Shown piece by piece: positions 42,697 through 54,126 of a stretch of DNA of 64,000 nucleotides. Source of the stretch: Streptomyces marinisediminis (GTDB lineage: Bacteria > Actinomycetota > Actinomycetes > Streptomycetales > Streptomycetaceae); assembly GCF_026262575.1 (NCBI RefSeq), contig NZ_JAPKFL010000011.1, forward strand, positions 109,756 to 173,755, written 5' to 3'. Position 1 is the first letter of the stretch. Each line of letters begins with the position of its first letter. Position numbers and translations under genes: made by a program. The notes under the pieces are model-generated. The model had not been told where the DNA came from. It made no database searches and worked only from the letters and a program-made list of their open reading frames with translations.

Positions 42697-44258
42697 GTCT
42701 CCGCCTGCTGGTAGGGGTCGGGGCGGGAGCCGTCGGTCAGGGTGCCGAGCCAGCCGCAGAGGAAGCCCAGCGGGATCGAGACGATCCCGGGGTTCTGGAG
42801 CGGGAAGAGCGCGAAGTCGGCGCCGGGGAAGAGCGCGTCGGGGCTCCCGGAGACCACCGGGGAGAGCACCACCAGGGCCAGCGCGGGTACCAGGCCGCCG
42901 TAGAGGGCCCACAGCGCCCCGCGCGTGGTGAACCGGCGCCAGAACAGCGTGTAGAGCAGCACGGGCAGGTTGGCCGACGCGGCGACGGCGAAGGCGAGGC
43001 CGACCAGGAAGGCGACGTTGAGGTTCTGCGCGAGCAGCCCGAGCCCGATGGCCAGCGCGCCGATGCCCACGGCCGCCGCCCGCGCCACGGCCACCTCGCC
43101 GCGCGGACGCCGCCGGGCGCGGTGCCGGAGCGACCCGTACAGGTCGTGCGCGATGGCGGCGGACGAGGCCAGTGTGATGCCCGCGACCACGGCGAGGATG
43201 GTGGCGAACGCGACGGCGGCCACCACCGCGAAGAGCACGGTGCCGCCCGCCGTGCCGTGACCGCCGCCCAGCAGGCGGGCCAGCAGCGGCACGGCGGTGT
43301 TGCCCGCGGCGTTGTCGGCCCGCACCGTCGGCGAGCCGAGCAGGGCGGCCGCGCCGAAGCCCAGCACGATCGTCGTCAGGTAGAAGCTGCCGATGAGCCC
43401 GATCGCCCAGATCACCGACCGCCGGGCGGCTCGCGCGGTGGGCACGGTGTAGAAGCGGGCCAGGATGTGCGGCAGGCCCGCCGTGCCGAGCACGAGCGCG
43501 AGGCCCAGGCTGAAGAAGTCGGCCCGCGCGAGCCAGCTCTCCCCGAACAGCAGGCCGGGGGCGAGGAAGGCGTCGCCGTGCCCGCTGCGTTCGGCGGCCC
43601 CGGCCAGGAGGGCGGTGGGGTCGCCGCCGAACCGCAGCAGGACGAGGACGGCCAGCGTGAGCGCTCCGCCCATGAGGAGGACGGCCTTGACGATCTGGAT
43701 CCAGGTGGTGGCCCGCATGCCCCCGCAGACGACGTAGACGACCATGAGCGCCCCCACGGCGACCACCGTCCAGGTGCGCACGGCCGGGCCGCTCCCGCTC
43801 AGGAGCAGCGCGACGAGCGTCCCGGCACCGACCATCTGCGCGACCAGGTACAGCACCGAGACCACCACCGAGGCCGTGCCCGACGCCACCCGCACCGGCC
43901 GCTCCCGCAGCCGGGAGGCGAGCACGTCGGCGAGCGTGTAGCGGCCGCAGTTGCGCACCAGCTCGGCGACGAGCAGCAGCACGACCAGCCAGGCGACCAG
44001 GAAGCCGACGGCGTACACCATGCCGTCGTAGCCGTACAGGGCGATCATGCCGGCGATGCCGAGGAAGGAGGCGGCCGACATGTAGTCCCCGGACAGGGCC
44101 AGTCCGTTCTCCACCGGTGAGAACAGCCGCCCGCCCGCGTAGAACTCCTCCGGGGACCCCTGCCGGCGCCGCCCCGCCCAGGTGGTGATGGCCAGGGTGA
44201 CGGCGACGAAGAGGCTGAACAGGACGAGCGCGGGCAACCGGTCGTCGTGCCAGCTCAC
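42660..44258 (-). CDS. Sodium/solute symporter, ActP (acetate permease) type
   Basis: 532 residues with about 13 membrane helices. The family signatures EFYAGGRLFSPVENGLALSG and GYDGMVYAVGFLVAWL, together with GGMRATTWIQIVKAV and LGTAGLPHILARFYT, place it in the solute:sodium symporter family near ActP/MctC. Likely a cation-coupled monocarboxylate (acetate, propionate or pyruvate) importer. The GTG start overlaps the DUF485 stop by 4 bases, the classical yjcH-actP pairing. The 3' codons form one arm of the terminator. Confidence 0.9.
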   Translation of the reverse strand: MSWHDDRLPALVLFSLFVAVTLAITTWAGRRRQGSPEEFYAGGRLFSPVENGLALSGDYMSAASFLGIAGMIALYGYDGMVYAVGFLVAWLVVLLLVAELVRNCGRYTLADVLASRLRERPVRVASGTASVVVSVLYLVAQMVGAGTLVALLLSGSGPAVRTWTVVAVGALMVVYVVCGGMRATTWIQIVKAVLLMGGALTLAVLVLLRFGGDPTALLAGAAERSGHGDAFLAPGLLFGESWLARADFFSLGLALVLGTAGLPHILARFYTVPTARAARRSVIWAIGLIGSFYLTTIVLGFGAAALLGSPTVRADNAAGNTAVPLLARLLGGGHGTAGGTVLFAVVAAVAFATILAVVAGITLASSAAIAHDLYGSLRHRARRRPRGEVAVARAAAVGIGALAIGLGLLAQNLNVAFLVGLAFAVAASANLPVLLYTLFWRRFTTRGALWALYGGLVPALALVVLSPVVSGSPDALFPGADFALFPLQNPGIVSIPLGFLCGWLGTLTDGSRPDPYQQAETEVRALTGAGAV

Positions 44259-44884
44259 CGCAGCGCCTCCCGGGTGCGCTGCTGCGTCTCCCAGCGCAGC
44301 TCCAGCGCGAGGCGGTCGCGGCGCAGCCGCGCGTGCCAGGCGTAGGCGCAGGTGATCAGCGCGGTGGTGAGGAACTGGCCGAGACCGGCCAGCATGGCGA
44401 CGTTGACGGGCCCGCCGCCGACCGGGCGGGCCATGAGGCCGGGCAGCAGCGTCGCGGTGCCGAGGTAGGCCAGGTACCAGGTGAGGAAGGCGGCGGCGAC
44501 GGGGAAGACGAACCCGCGGTGCCGTCGGCGCACCTCCTGGAACGCCGCGCTGCGGTGGACGGCGAAGTACACCGCGGCCCGGGCGTTCGGTGGCAGGGGC
44601 ACGGCCGGCCCGCGCCGGGGTGCGGGCGCGTCGGCGGCGGGCCGGGGCGCCAGCGGCGGGAGCGGCTGCGCGTGCCAGGGGACGGCGCCCTGCGCGGAGG
44701 TGCCCCCGGAGGCCGGCCACGCTGCGGCGAACGCCGTGCCGACGGGCACGGGCTCGGGCAGCGGCTCGGCCGTGTCCGACCCGGCTCCCGCTCCTCCCCC
44801 GCCCGCGCCGGAGGCGGCGGCGCCGTACCAGGGGTTCTCGCACCGCGGCCCGCCGCGGCCGTCGTACCCGTCCTGCTCGCTCAC
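44255..44884 (-). CDS. DUF485 membrane protein, symporter partner
   Basis: 209 residues. A long Pro/Ala/Gly-rich N-terminus (1-105) is followed by the DUF485 region (HRSAAFQEVRRRHRGFVFPV) and two membrane helices (about 125-145 and 165-185) ending in a basic tail. DUF485 proteins (YjcH) are encoded before ActP-type symporters and are thought to support them. GTG start. The disordered N-terminal extension is longer than in E. coli YjcH (about 100 residues in total). Confidence 0.85.
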   Translation of the reverse strand: MSEQDGYDGRGGPRCENPWYGAAASGAGGGGAGAGSDTAEPLPEPVPVGTAFAAAWPASGGTSAQGAVPWHAQPLPPLAPRPAADAPAPRRGPAVPLPPNARAAVYFAVHRSAAFQEVRRRHRGFVFPVAAAFLTWYLAYLGTATLLPGLMARPVGGGPVNVAMLAGLGQFLTTALITCAYAWHARLRRDRLALELRWETQQRTREALR

Positions 44885-44995
44885 CGCACGCTCCTCGTTC
44901 CGCCGGAGGGCCCCAGCATGGCGAGGCGGGGGCCGCGGGGGACGCGCATCCGGGCGGCCTTCACCATTTCAGGTGACGCGGCCGGGAAGCCGTCA

Positions 44996-45045
44996 CCCGG
45001 TCGGCGCAGCCGGGGCCGCGGCGGGTCCGGGCTGCGCCGACCGGG
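44996..45045. terminator. parE terminator hairpin
   Basis: CCCGGTCGGCGCAGCC (44996-45011) pairs perfectly with GGCTGCGCCGACCGGG (45030-45045) across an 18-base loop. It lies 5 bases past the parE stop codon. Confidence 0.8.
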
Positions 45046-45050
45046 CGGCC

Positions 45051-47174
<2,124 letters not shown>

Positions 47175-47608
47175 GCGGTTCGCTCCTCGCTGAATCCAGG
47201 TGGGGGTGGCTTGCCTGCCGGTCAGAGGGTACCGAGGGACAGGTGCCCAGGTGGGCCGCCACCCACGGGTAAACCTATGCTAGAGGAGGATCGCATGTGC
47301 GTTCGATAACGCTTCGGGATGACGTGAACATCACGTTCCCTTTGAGGCATGAACCATTTAGGCTCCGGGCACGTCCTCCGATACGAGCCGGATGACCGCC
47401 CAGCCAACCGGGGGCACTCACCGGACGAACCGAATGAAACGCACCGGCAACCAGTAACCTGCAAGTACGGCTCTTTCGCCGCCAACCGGCAACATCCGTC
47501 CCCTGGGGAGGGAAAGACCTCAGGGAAAACGCACCGGGCAGGAACAATCTCGGGCTGGTTGGATGTTGACCCTGGTACGACAGCTCGTCGAGCTAGAGAT
47601 GAGGCGAC
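47175..47608. promoter_or_regulatory. Divergent promoter region of parE and the DUF7455 gene
   Basis: 434 bases, AT-richer than the genes. Two dyads stand out: ACGTGAACATCACGT at 47322-47336 (6-base perfect arms) and TCGCATGTGCGTTCGA at 47291-47306, which matches 10 of 12 defined bases of the actinobacterial SOS box TCGAAC-N4-GTTCGA. TTGACC at 47566-47571 could be a -35 element for the DUF7455 gene, but no well-spaced -10 was found. Confidence 0.4.
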
Positions 47609-47830
47609 GTGACTACTGTTCTGACACCCGCGAGCCCGCTGACGGCGGCGGACCGCTGTGACCGCTGCGGCGCCCAGGCCTACCTGCGCGTCGTGCTGGA
47701 GAGCGGTGGCGAGCTGCTGTTCTGCGCGCACCACGGCCGGAAGTTCGAGCCGGAACTGAAGAAGATCGCCGCCGAGATACAGGACGAGACGGAGCGGCTC
47801 ACCGCCACCCCCGCCAACGACGAACGCTGA
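47609..47830 (+). CDS. DUF7455 small zinc protein
   Basis: 73 residues. CDRCGAQA and LLFCAHHGRKF form a Cys/Cys/Cys/His set for one zinc ion; the C-terminus is a charged helix (LKKIAAEIQDETERL). The family is widespread in actinobacteria, often near the primary sigma factor, and has no assigned function. GTG 47609 with GAGG upstream. It is followed by a 14-base terminator stem. Confidence 0.85.
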   Translation: MTTVLTPASPLTAADRCDRCGAQAYLRVVLESGGELLFCAHHGRKFEPELKKIAAEIQDETERLTATPANDER

Positions 47831-47896
47831 CGTCCGTACGCCGGACGCACGCGTACCGACACAGACGAGCGCGTTTCGGCTGCTGACGCCGACGCC

Positions 47897-47929
47897 ACGG
47901 GCGGCCACCCCACCAGGGTGGCCGCCCGT
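47897..47929. terminator. Bidirectional terminator
   Basis: ACGGGCGGCCACCC (47897-47910) pairs perfectly with GGGTGGCCGCCCGT (47916-47929), loop CACCA, between the DUF7455 gene and the convergent protease gene. Confidence 0.85.
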
Positions 47930-47963
47930 CGTCGTCGCGCCACGCCCCCGCGCGTGACACCGC

Positions 47964-48818
47964 TCACACCGCCCGCTGGGCTCCCATGGCGTCCTCGATC
48001 GACTGCCGCAGGGCCCCGACCCGCGTGTAGACGCCGGGCAGCCCGCGCTCCCCGCAGCCGACACCCCACGACACCAGCCCGACCAGGCGCCCGTCGGCCA
48101 CCAGCGGCCCGCCGCTGTCACCCTGGCAGGCGTCCTGACCGCCCTCGGGCAGCCCGGCGCACATCATCGTGCCGGCCTGGTAGGTGCCGGCCACACCCCC
48201 CGGGTAGGCCGTCGCGCACCGGCGGTCGTCGAGCACCCGGACCGCGGCCGCGCGCAGCCGGGTGGCGTAGCGGCCGTCCCCGCGCGTGTCGCCCCAGCCG
48301 TAGACCCGGGCCGGTGTCCCGGCGCCGTAGGCCGCGTCGTCCGGTGCGGCGAGGGGCAGCGCCGCCTCCCGCGGCAGCGGACGGGCCAGGCGGAGCACGG
48401 CGAGGTCGCCGGAGTTCGTGCGGCTGTCGTACTCCGGGTTGACCCACACGCGCGCCACGTCGATCTCCTGGCCCGCGGACGTCCGCAGGTCGCTGCGGCC
48501 GCTGAGCACGCGCAGGTCGCCGACCTGCTGATGGTCGACGCCCAGCACCTCGGCGCCCAGGCAGTGCGCCGCGGTGACGACCGCGCGGGGAGCGACGACG
48601 ACGCCACCGCAGAACTGCCCCGACCGCGCCGGGCCGAACAGCTCCCGGCTGGCCAGGGCGACGACCCAGGGATGATCGTCGGTACTGACGGGCCCCCCAC
48701 CGATCACCCGCTGCGTCACGGGCGGCCCGGCCGTCGCCTGGGGGGCGGTGGCGGCGGCGAGGGTGGCCGGCAGGGCGAGGCTGAGGGCGCCGAGCACCAG
48801 GCGCGTAAGAGTTCTCAT
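47964..48818 (-). CDS. Secreted trypsin-like serine protease
   Basis: 284 residues. Signal peptide of about 30 residues, then a mature N-terminus RVIGGGPVS of the S1 family. Catalytic triad His85 (TAAHC), Asp138 (SGDLAVL), Ser235 (GDSGGP), and Asp229 six residues before the Ser predicts cleavage after Lys or Arg. Disulfide cysteines are at the expected positions. The pro-segment is very short. ATG 48818. It is a monocistronic gene between the DUF7455 gene (convergent) and hrdB (same strand, 200 bases upstream with its own terminator). Confidence 0.93.
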   Translation of the reverse strand: MRTLTRLVLGALSLALPATLAAATAPQATAGPPVTQRVIGGGPVSTDDHPWVVALASRELFGPARSGQFCGGVVVAPRAVVTAAHCLGAEVLGVDHQQVGDLRVLSGRSDLRTSAGQEIDVARVWVNPEYDSRTNSGDLAVLRLARPLPREAALPLAAPDDAAYGAGTPARVYGWGDTRGDGRYATRLRAAAVRVLDDRRCATAYPGGVAGTYQAGTMMCAGLPEGGQDACQGDSGGPLVADGRLVGLVSWGVGCGERGLPGVYTRVGALRQSIEDAMGAQRAV

Positions 48819-48958
48819 AGGGCTACCTGACTCTACGCGCTCAACCGCTCACCCCGTGCTTGCGGCACCGGAGTGTCGGATCTTCAATCCGGCGCCGTGC
48901 GCGCCCCGGCGGCGCGCGCTCGCGTCGCAGGGATGCGCGCTTCGCCCTTCGGTGACGC

Positions 48959-48996
48959 GTGTGGGCCGCGCCCCGGCGTCGGGGCGCGGCCCACAC
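48959..48996 (-). terminator. hrdB terminator
   Basis: A perfect 16-base stem (48959-48974 with 48981-48996) and a 6-base loop GGCGTC, 19 bases beyond the hrdB stop codon. Confidence 0.85.
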
Positions 48997-49014
48997 GGGC
49001 GGCACGTGTGGAAC

Positions 49015-50604
49015 TCAGTCCAGGTAGTCGCGCAGCACCTGGCTGCGGGAGGGGTGGCGGAGCTTGGACATCGTCTTGGACTCGATCTGCCGGATGCGCT
49101 CGCGCGTGACGCCGTAGACCTTGCCGATCTCGTCCAGCGTCTTCGGCTGCCCGTCGGTGAGACCGAACCGCATGGAGACGACGCCCGCCTCCCGCTCGCT
49201 CAGCGTGTCGAGCACCGAGTGGAGCTGCTCCTGCAGCAGGGTGAAGCTGACGGCGTCGGCCGGGACGACGGCCTCGGAGTCCTCGATGAGATCACCGAAC
49301 TCGCTGTCGCCGTCCTCACCCAGCGGGGTGTGCAGGGAGATCGGCTCCCGGCCGTACTTCTGGACCTCGACGACCTTCTCCGGCGTCATGTCCAGCTCCT
49401 TGGCCAGCTCCTCCGGCGTGGGCTCGCGGCCCAGGTCCTGGAGCATCTGGCGCTGGACACGGGCCAGCTTGTTGATGACCTCCACCATGTGCACCGGGAT
49501 GCGGATCGTGCGCGCCTGGTCCGCCATGGCGCGGGTGATCGCCTGCCGGATCCACCAGGTGGCGTAGGTGGAGAACTTGTAGCCCTTGGTGTAGTCGAAC
49601 TTCTCCACCGCACGGATCAGGCCGAGGTTGCCCTCCTGGATCAAGTCCAGGAACAGCATGCCGCGACCGGTGTAGCGCTTGGCCAGCGAGACCACCAGGC
49701 GGAGGTTGGCCTCCAGCAGATGGTTCTTGGCCCGCCGGCCGTCCTCGGCGATGATCTCCAGCTCGCGCTTGAGCTTGGGGGCGAGCTTGTCGGAGTTCGA
49801 CAACTTGTCCTCGGCGAACAGGCCCGCCTCGATCCGCTTGGCGAGTTCCACCTCCTGCTCGGCGTTGAGCAGCGGCACCTTGCCGATCTGCTTGAGGTAG
49901 TCCTTCACCGGGTCGGCGGTGGCACCGGCCGCGGCCACCTGCTGGGCGGGCGCGTCGTCCTCGTCGTCGTCGGACAGGACGAAGCCCTCGCCGGTCTCCC
50001 CCTCGGCCTTCGGCTCGGCCTCCTCCGGGCCGCCCTTGCCGGCCTTCGGGGCGGCGGGCTCCTCCAGGGCCTCCTCATCGCCCTCGAGCAACTCGTCGAC
50101 CACTGACTTCTTGGCCGTCGTCTTCTTCGCGGCGGTCTTCTTGGCGGTGGCCTTCTTCGCGGTGGCCTTCTTCGCCACCGCCTTCTTGGCCGCGGCCTTC
50201 TTGGCGGGCTGGGACTCACCCGGAACGGCGGACTCCTCGGCCGCCGCCACCTCGGTGACGGACTCCTCGGCCGCCGGCGCCGGGGCGGTCTTCTTGACGG
50301 CGGCCTTGGCCGCGACCGGTTTGGCGGCACGCCGGGCCGGGGCCTTCGCTGCGACGCTCTTACGGGTGCGCTTGGGCGCCTCGGCGGCACTCACCATCAG
50401 CGTCACACCCTCCTCGTCGAGGATCTGGTTGAGGCTGCGCAGGACGTTCTTCCACTGGGTCGGCGGAATCTGGTCAGCCTCGAAGGCCCGACGCACATCG
50501 TCGCCGGCGATCTGCCCCTCAGTCTTTCCCCGCTCGATGAGCGCCATCACAGACTCGGACTCGGCGATCTCCGCAGGGAGCGTACGGGATGTGCTGGCCG
50601 ACAC
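49015..50604 (-). CDS. hrdB: HrdB, principal RNA polymerase sigma factor
   Basis: 529 residues. The N-terminal region 1.1-like part ([20 protein letters not shown]) is followed by a long Lys/Ala-rich linker with [11 protein letters not shown] repeats (about 90-170) and an acidic stretch, then sigma regions 1.2 ([20 protein letters not shown]), 2 ([35 protein letters not shown]), 3 and 4 ([20 protein letters not shown]). It is the essential housekeeping sigma factor of Streptomyces. GTG 50604, with GAGAGG 7 bases upstream. The linker length is a little above S. coelicolor HrdB (511 residues). Next to whiH, as in S. coelicolor. Confidence 0.97.
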   Translation of the reverse strand: MSASTSRTLPAEIAESESVMALIERGKTEGQIAGDDVRRAFEADQIPPTQWKNVLRSLNQILDEEGVTLMVSAAEAPKRTRKSVAAKAPARRAAKPVAAKAAVKKTAPAPAAEESVTEVAAAEESAVPGESQPAKKAAAKKAVAKKATAKKATAKKTAAKKTTAKKSVVDELLEGDEEALEEPAAPKAGKGGPEEAEPKAEGETGEGFVLSDDDEDDAPAQQVAAAGATADPVKDYLKQIGKVPLLNAEQEVELAKRIEAGLFAEDKLSNSDKLAPKLKRELEIIAEDGRRAKNHLLEANLRLVVSLAKRYTGRGMLFLDLIQEGNLGLIRAVEKFDYTKGYKFSTYATWWIRQAITRAMADQARTIRIPVHMVEVINKLARVQRQMLQDLGREPTPEELAKELDMTPEKVVEVQKYGREPISLHTPLGEDGDSEFGDLIEDSEAVVPADAVSFTLLQEQLHSVLDTLSEREAGVVSMRFGLTDGQPKTLDEIGKVYGVTRERIRQIESKTMSKLRHPSRSQVLRDYLD

Positions 50605-50891
50605 GAACAACCTCTCGAAACGATGGAAACGACTTCGGCCCCGTCCGGGGACGGGCGGAACCGACGAGCACCGGTGGGGTTGAACCGGCTGCCCGGGGTA
50701 ACGGTGCAGGCAGGAATACAACGGCGTTGCTGGGGGCCGTATTCCCTCTGCGGCTGCCACCTCTTGAACCATCGCGCTCCACAGGGAAAGCGTTACGGGG
50801 GTTCCGCGTGTCCCGAGTCACAGGACATACCGGGTGATCCACGCGCGAAAGCCGCGCCCGCCCGCGCCCGGCAGGGTGGAGAGACGCCCCA
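50605..50891 (-). promoter_or_regulatory. hrdB leader and promoter region
   Basis: About 290 bases between the whiH terminator and the hrdB start, AT-richer than the surroundings, where the hrdB promoters must lie. In S. coelicolor the main hrdB promoter uses the ECF sigma factor ShbA and has a long leader; I could not fix a -35/-10 pair by eye. Confidence 0.5.
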
Positions 50892-50936
50892 CGCGCTGTC
50901 GCCGGGACCCAGCGGACGGGGCCCGGCGACAGCGCG
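50892..50936 (-). terminator. whiH terminator
   Basis: A perfect 15-base stem (CGCGCTGTCGCCGGG at 50892-50906 with 50922-50936) around a 15-base loop, 130 bases beyond the whiH stop. It separates whiH from the hrdB promoter region. Confidence 0.75.
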
Positions 50937-51066
50937 AGGAGACGCGGAGGGACACGAAGGGACGTGAGGGGACGCGAGGGGGACACGGGAAGCGGGGCGC
51001 CCGACGACCACCGGAGTACGGGGAGCGCCGGGCCGGACCGGCGACCGCGCGGCAGCCGCGCCGGGC

Positions 51067-51978
51067 TCAGTGCTCGCGCGGGGCGGGCACCACATGCCCG
51101 TCGGCGGCGGGGGGCCCCGCGACGGGCGGCTCCGTGTGGACGGTGAGGAGTTGGCGCATGGCCGTCTCGGCCGCGGCGGGCTCGCCCGCGTCCAGCGCGT
51201 CGACGATCCGCCGGTGCTGCGCGACGGCGGCCTCGGTGGGCCGCTCGCAGCCGGTCGCCGGTCCGCCCGAGACGTGCAGGGCGGCGCAGACGATGCCCGA
51301 CAGGTGTTCCAGCATGCGGTTGCCCGCGGCCTGCAGCAGCAGGGCGTGGAACTCCGCGTCGGCGCGCGAGAAGGTGAGGCCGTCGCCCTGCGGGAGCGCC
51401 CGCCCCATGATCTCGACCATGTCGGTCAGGCGCTGCTGGAGTTCGTCGCGGCCGTGGCCGACGGCCAGGCGCGCGGCCAGCGGCTCGATCGCGCTGCGCA
51501 GTTCGCGCAGCTCCCGGCGCTGGTCGTCGCGCTGCGGGCCGAAGGCGCGCCATTCGATGATGTCCGGGTCGAGCAGGTTCCAGTCGGTCACGGGCCGCAC
51601 GCGGGTGCCGACGTTCGGCCGGGCGCTGACGAGGCCCTTGGCCTCCAGCACGCGCAGGGACTCGCGGACCACGGTGCGGGACACCTCGAACCGCTGTCCG
51701 ATCTCCTCGGGGACCAGGGGGCGGTCCGCTCCCAGGTCACCGGAGACGATCATCTGGCCGAGCTGCTGGACGAGCTGGCCGTGCAGGCCCCGGCCGCGGT
51801 TTCCCGCTGCGCGGCGCCCCGCCCGGGCCATGTCGGAGTCGCCGTTTCCCCAGGCCGGGACGCTGGTGGTGGCCCGCGGGACGCCGGTGGACTCCGCGTA
51901 GGAGTAACGGTCCAGCTCACCGTGGCCGGAGTCGGCGGTGCGGGCGGCGGTCATCGTGGAGTGCGCAAGGGTAGTCAC
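51067..51978 (-). CDS. whiH: WhiH, GntR-family sporulation regulator
   Basis: 303 residues. A flexible N-terminus (1-55), a FadR-type winged helix (about 58-125, GDLGADRPLVPEEIGQRFEV, SRTVVRESLRVLEAKGLVSA) and a helical FCD effector domain with the metal or ligand His residues (FHALLLQAAGN, AQHRRIVDAL). It sits beside hrdB as whiH does in S. coelicolor (SCO5819), where it is needed for sporulation septation. GTG 51978 is preferred; ATG 51954 is an alternative. A sigma-WhiG promoter ends about 7 bases before the GTG, so the mRNA is probably leaderless or nearly so. Confidence 0.85.
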   Translation of the reverse strand: MTTLAHSTMTAARTADSGHGELDRYSYAESTGVPRATTSVPAWGNGDSDMARAGRRAAGNRGRGLHGQLVQQLGQMIVSGDLGADRPLVPEEIGQRFEVSRTVVRESLRVLEAKGLVSARPNVGTRVRPVTDWNLLDPDIIEWRAFGPQRDDQRRELRELRSAIEPLAARLAVGHGRDELQQRLTDMVEIMGRALPQGDGLTFSRADAEFHALLLQAAGNRMLEHLSGIVCAALHVSGGPATGCERPTEAAVAQHRRIVDALDAGEPAAAETAMRQLLTVHTEPPVAGPPAADGHVVPAPREH

Positions 51979-51985
51979 GCATCCT

Positions 51986-52013
51986 TTGTCGGCGGCCCCC
52001 CGGCCGGTCTTGA
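51986..52013 (-). promoter_or_regulatory. Sigma-WhiG promoter of whiH
   Basis: On the minus strand TCAA (52013-52010), 16 bases, then GCCGACAA (51993-51986) matches the sigma-WhiG consensus TAAA-N16-GCCGATAA with one mismatch in each box. whiH is a known sigma-WhiG target in S. coelicolor. The predicted start point, 6-8 bases further, falls on the GTG codon at 51978. Confidence 0.75.
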
Positions 52014-52096
52014 GGGCTTTGGTGAAAAGCACACGAAAGGGTGATCGTCGATCGGTGTGCGATTGACGCTGGTCAGCGAGGTGGCCGAGGCCCGCG

Positions 52097-54001
52097 TCAG
52101 CGGGCGCGGCCGCGCAGGCGGGTAGCGGCGTAGGCGCACAGCAGCGCGGCCAGCAGGACGGCCAGGGCGCCGCTGACCGGCTGCGAGACCAACCGGGCGG
52201 CGGTCGGCGCCCACTCCGGAGCGCCGGCGGGCCACCGCACCCGGAGGTAGGGCTCCAGGTGCTGCGCGAGGACACTCGCCGCGTCCTGGCCCGGGCGCGT
52301 CAGCAGGGCCCGCACCGCGGGCCCCAGCGCCAGGGGTGCGGCCAGGACGGCCACCGTGCCCATGGCCGTGGAGCGGAACACGGCGGCTGCCAGCAGGCCG
52401 ACCCAGGCGCAGCCCACCGCCAGCGCGGCCGTCGCCAGCAGGCCCAGCGGCCAGTGCGCGGGCGGGTCGAGGAAGCCGGCACCGTAGAGGGCGGTCAGGG
52501 CGGCACCGTTCAGCGTCACCGTCGACACGGTCAGCAGCAGCGCGGTGACGCCGGTGACGGTGAGCTTGGCCAGCAGCAGGCCGAGGCGCCGCGGCACCGG
52601 CACCTGGGCCGGGACCAGCGCGGGGTAGCGGACCTCCTGCCCGAAGGAGAGCGCGCCGAGGAGCCCGGCCGCGACGGCCACCGGAGGCAGCGGAAGCGGC
52701 GCGGGCCAGCCGGTGAGGGCGCGGAGGCCGCCCGCGTCGCCGGCACCGTAGCCGAGCAGGAGCGCGCCCGCCAGAGCGCACACGAGTGCGGTGGCCGCGA
52801 CGAGCCAACCGCTGCGCACCCCGGTCAACCGGTGCAACTCGTAGCGCAGCGGGCGGCAGGGGCGGGGTGGTGGCAGTGCGGGCAGCCGGGGGCGGCGCCC
52901 CGTCCGGGAGGCCGGCGCGGTGGCGGCGACGGCGAGCTTCCCGTGGGAGGCGTCGCCCGCTTCGCTCGCCGAGCGGGGCGCGGGCGGGGTGCGCCCGTCG
53001 GCGCGGTCGAGCGGCTGGGCCGACGGGCCCCCCGCGTCCCCGATCTCATCCGCGAGCCGGTGGATGAGGATGCCGTGCCGGTAGGCCGTCTCCCCCACCA
53101 GGGCGCAACTGCTGTTGTAGACGGCGATCCGCCCGCCGCTCTCCTGCACCACCTCCACCGCGCCGCCCGTTTCGGCGGGGCCCTCCTGCGAGGCGCCCCC
53201 GGCGGCGAGTCCCCGGGGCTCGGGTGCCGCCGTCTTCCGGGCCACCGCGAAGATCTCCGCGCGGGCCGCGCTGCGCGCCTCCTGCGCGAGTACGGTGGCG
53301 AGCCTGCGGGCGTGCGGCGAGGCCACGACCACGCGCGGACGCAGCCGGGTACGCGCGAAGTCGGCCACCTCCTGATCCGCGCGCAGACGCCCGGACGCGA
53401 GCGTGACCACCCGGTCGGCGAGCCCCGCCGCCTCCTTCGGGTCCCGCGTGGTGGTGAGGACGAGTCCGCCCTGCTCCGCGTATCCGCGCAGCAGGTTGCG
53501 CAGCCACGCGGCCTCCCGGGGGGTGAGCCCCCGCCCGGGGTCGTCGAGCACGAGGGTGTGCGGGTCCCCCAGGAGGGCCGCCGCCAGCCCGAGCCGCCGG
53601 TCCATGCCGAGCGAGAAGGCACCCAGCCGCTGTTCGGCGAGGCCGCTGAGGCCGACCACCTCCAGCAGCTCGTCCGCGCGCGACGCCGGCACGCCGGCGG
53701 CGGCGGCCAGCATCCGCAGGTGCCCGCGCGCGGTGCGCCCCGGGTGGCCGGGCACGTCGCCAAGGAGCACGCCCACTTCCCGGGTCGGCAGCGGAATCTG
53801 GTGCAGTGGCCGACCGCGGAATAGGGCCACCCCCCGCCCGCCCTGCAACTGGAGCATCAGCCGCAGGGCCGTGCTCTTGCCCGCCCCGGCCGGGCCGAGC
53901 AACGCGGTGACGCGTCCGGGTCGCGCCTCGAAGGTGAGGTCGTCGACGGCGGGCGGCCGGCCACGGCGGGGGGCGCTGGTGAGTCCGATCGCCTGAATCA
54001 T
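52097..54001 (-). CDS. ABC transporter, ATPase fused to permease domain
   Basis: 634 residues. N-terminal ABC ATPase: Walker A GPAGAGKST (36-44), signature-like FSLGMDRR (degenerate from LSGGQ), Walker B TLVLDDP and a D-loop/His switch region. After a variable linker of about 170 residues, which includes an Arg-rich segment, come six or so membrane helices (about 410-625). The fused layout and loose signature motif are typical of an uncharacterised Streptomyces family next to whiH. ATG 54001 behind GGGAGAAG. Probably an exporter, substrate unknown; the gap to whiH is 118 bases, so they may not share a transcript. Confidence 0.82.
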   Translation of the reverse strand: MIQAIGLTSAPRRGRPPAVDDLTFEARPGRVTALLGPAGAGKSTALRLMLQLQGGRGVALFRGRPLHQIPLPTREVGVLLGDVPGHPGRTARGHLRMLAAAAGVPASRADELLEVVGLSGLAEQRLGAFSLGMDRRLGLAAALLGDPHTLVLDDPGRGLTPREAAWLRNLLRGYAEQGGLVLTTTRDPKEAAGLADRVVTLASGRLRADQEVADFARTRLRPRVVVASPHARRLATVLAQEARSAARAEIFAVARKTAAPEPRGLAAGGASQEGPAETGGAVEVVQESGGRIAVYNSSCALVGETAYRHGILIHRLADEIGDAGGPSAQPLDRADGRTPPAPRSASEAGDASHGKLAVAATAPASRTGRRPRLPALPPPRPCRPLRYELHRLTGVRSGWLVAATALVCALAGALLLGYGAGDAGGLRALTGWPAPLPLPPVAVAAGLLGALSFGQEVRYPALVPAQVPVPRRLGLLLAKLTVTGVTALLLTVSTVTLNGAALTALYGAGFLDPPAHWPLGLLATAALAVGCAWVGLLAAAVFRSTAMGTVAVLAAPLALGPAVRALLTRPGQDAASVLAQHLEPYLRVRWPAGAPEWAPTAARLVSQPVSGALAVLLAALLCAYAATRLRGRAR

Positions 54002-54126
54002 CGCTTCTCCCGCTGGGCGCAATGAGGGAACGCCAAGCACGATAACGCGACATGTCGGACTTTACGGGCAGCCCGGTGTCTCGCCGGAATGTCGTGCGAC
54101 CCGGGTGCGGCCCTCGGCGCGCTGGT

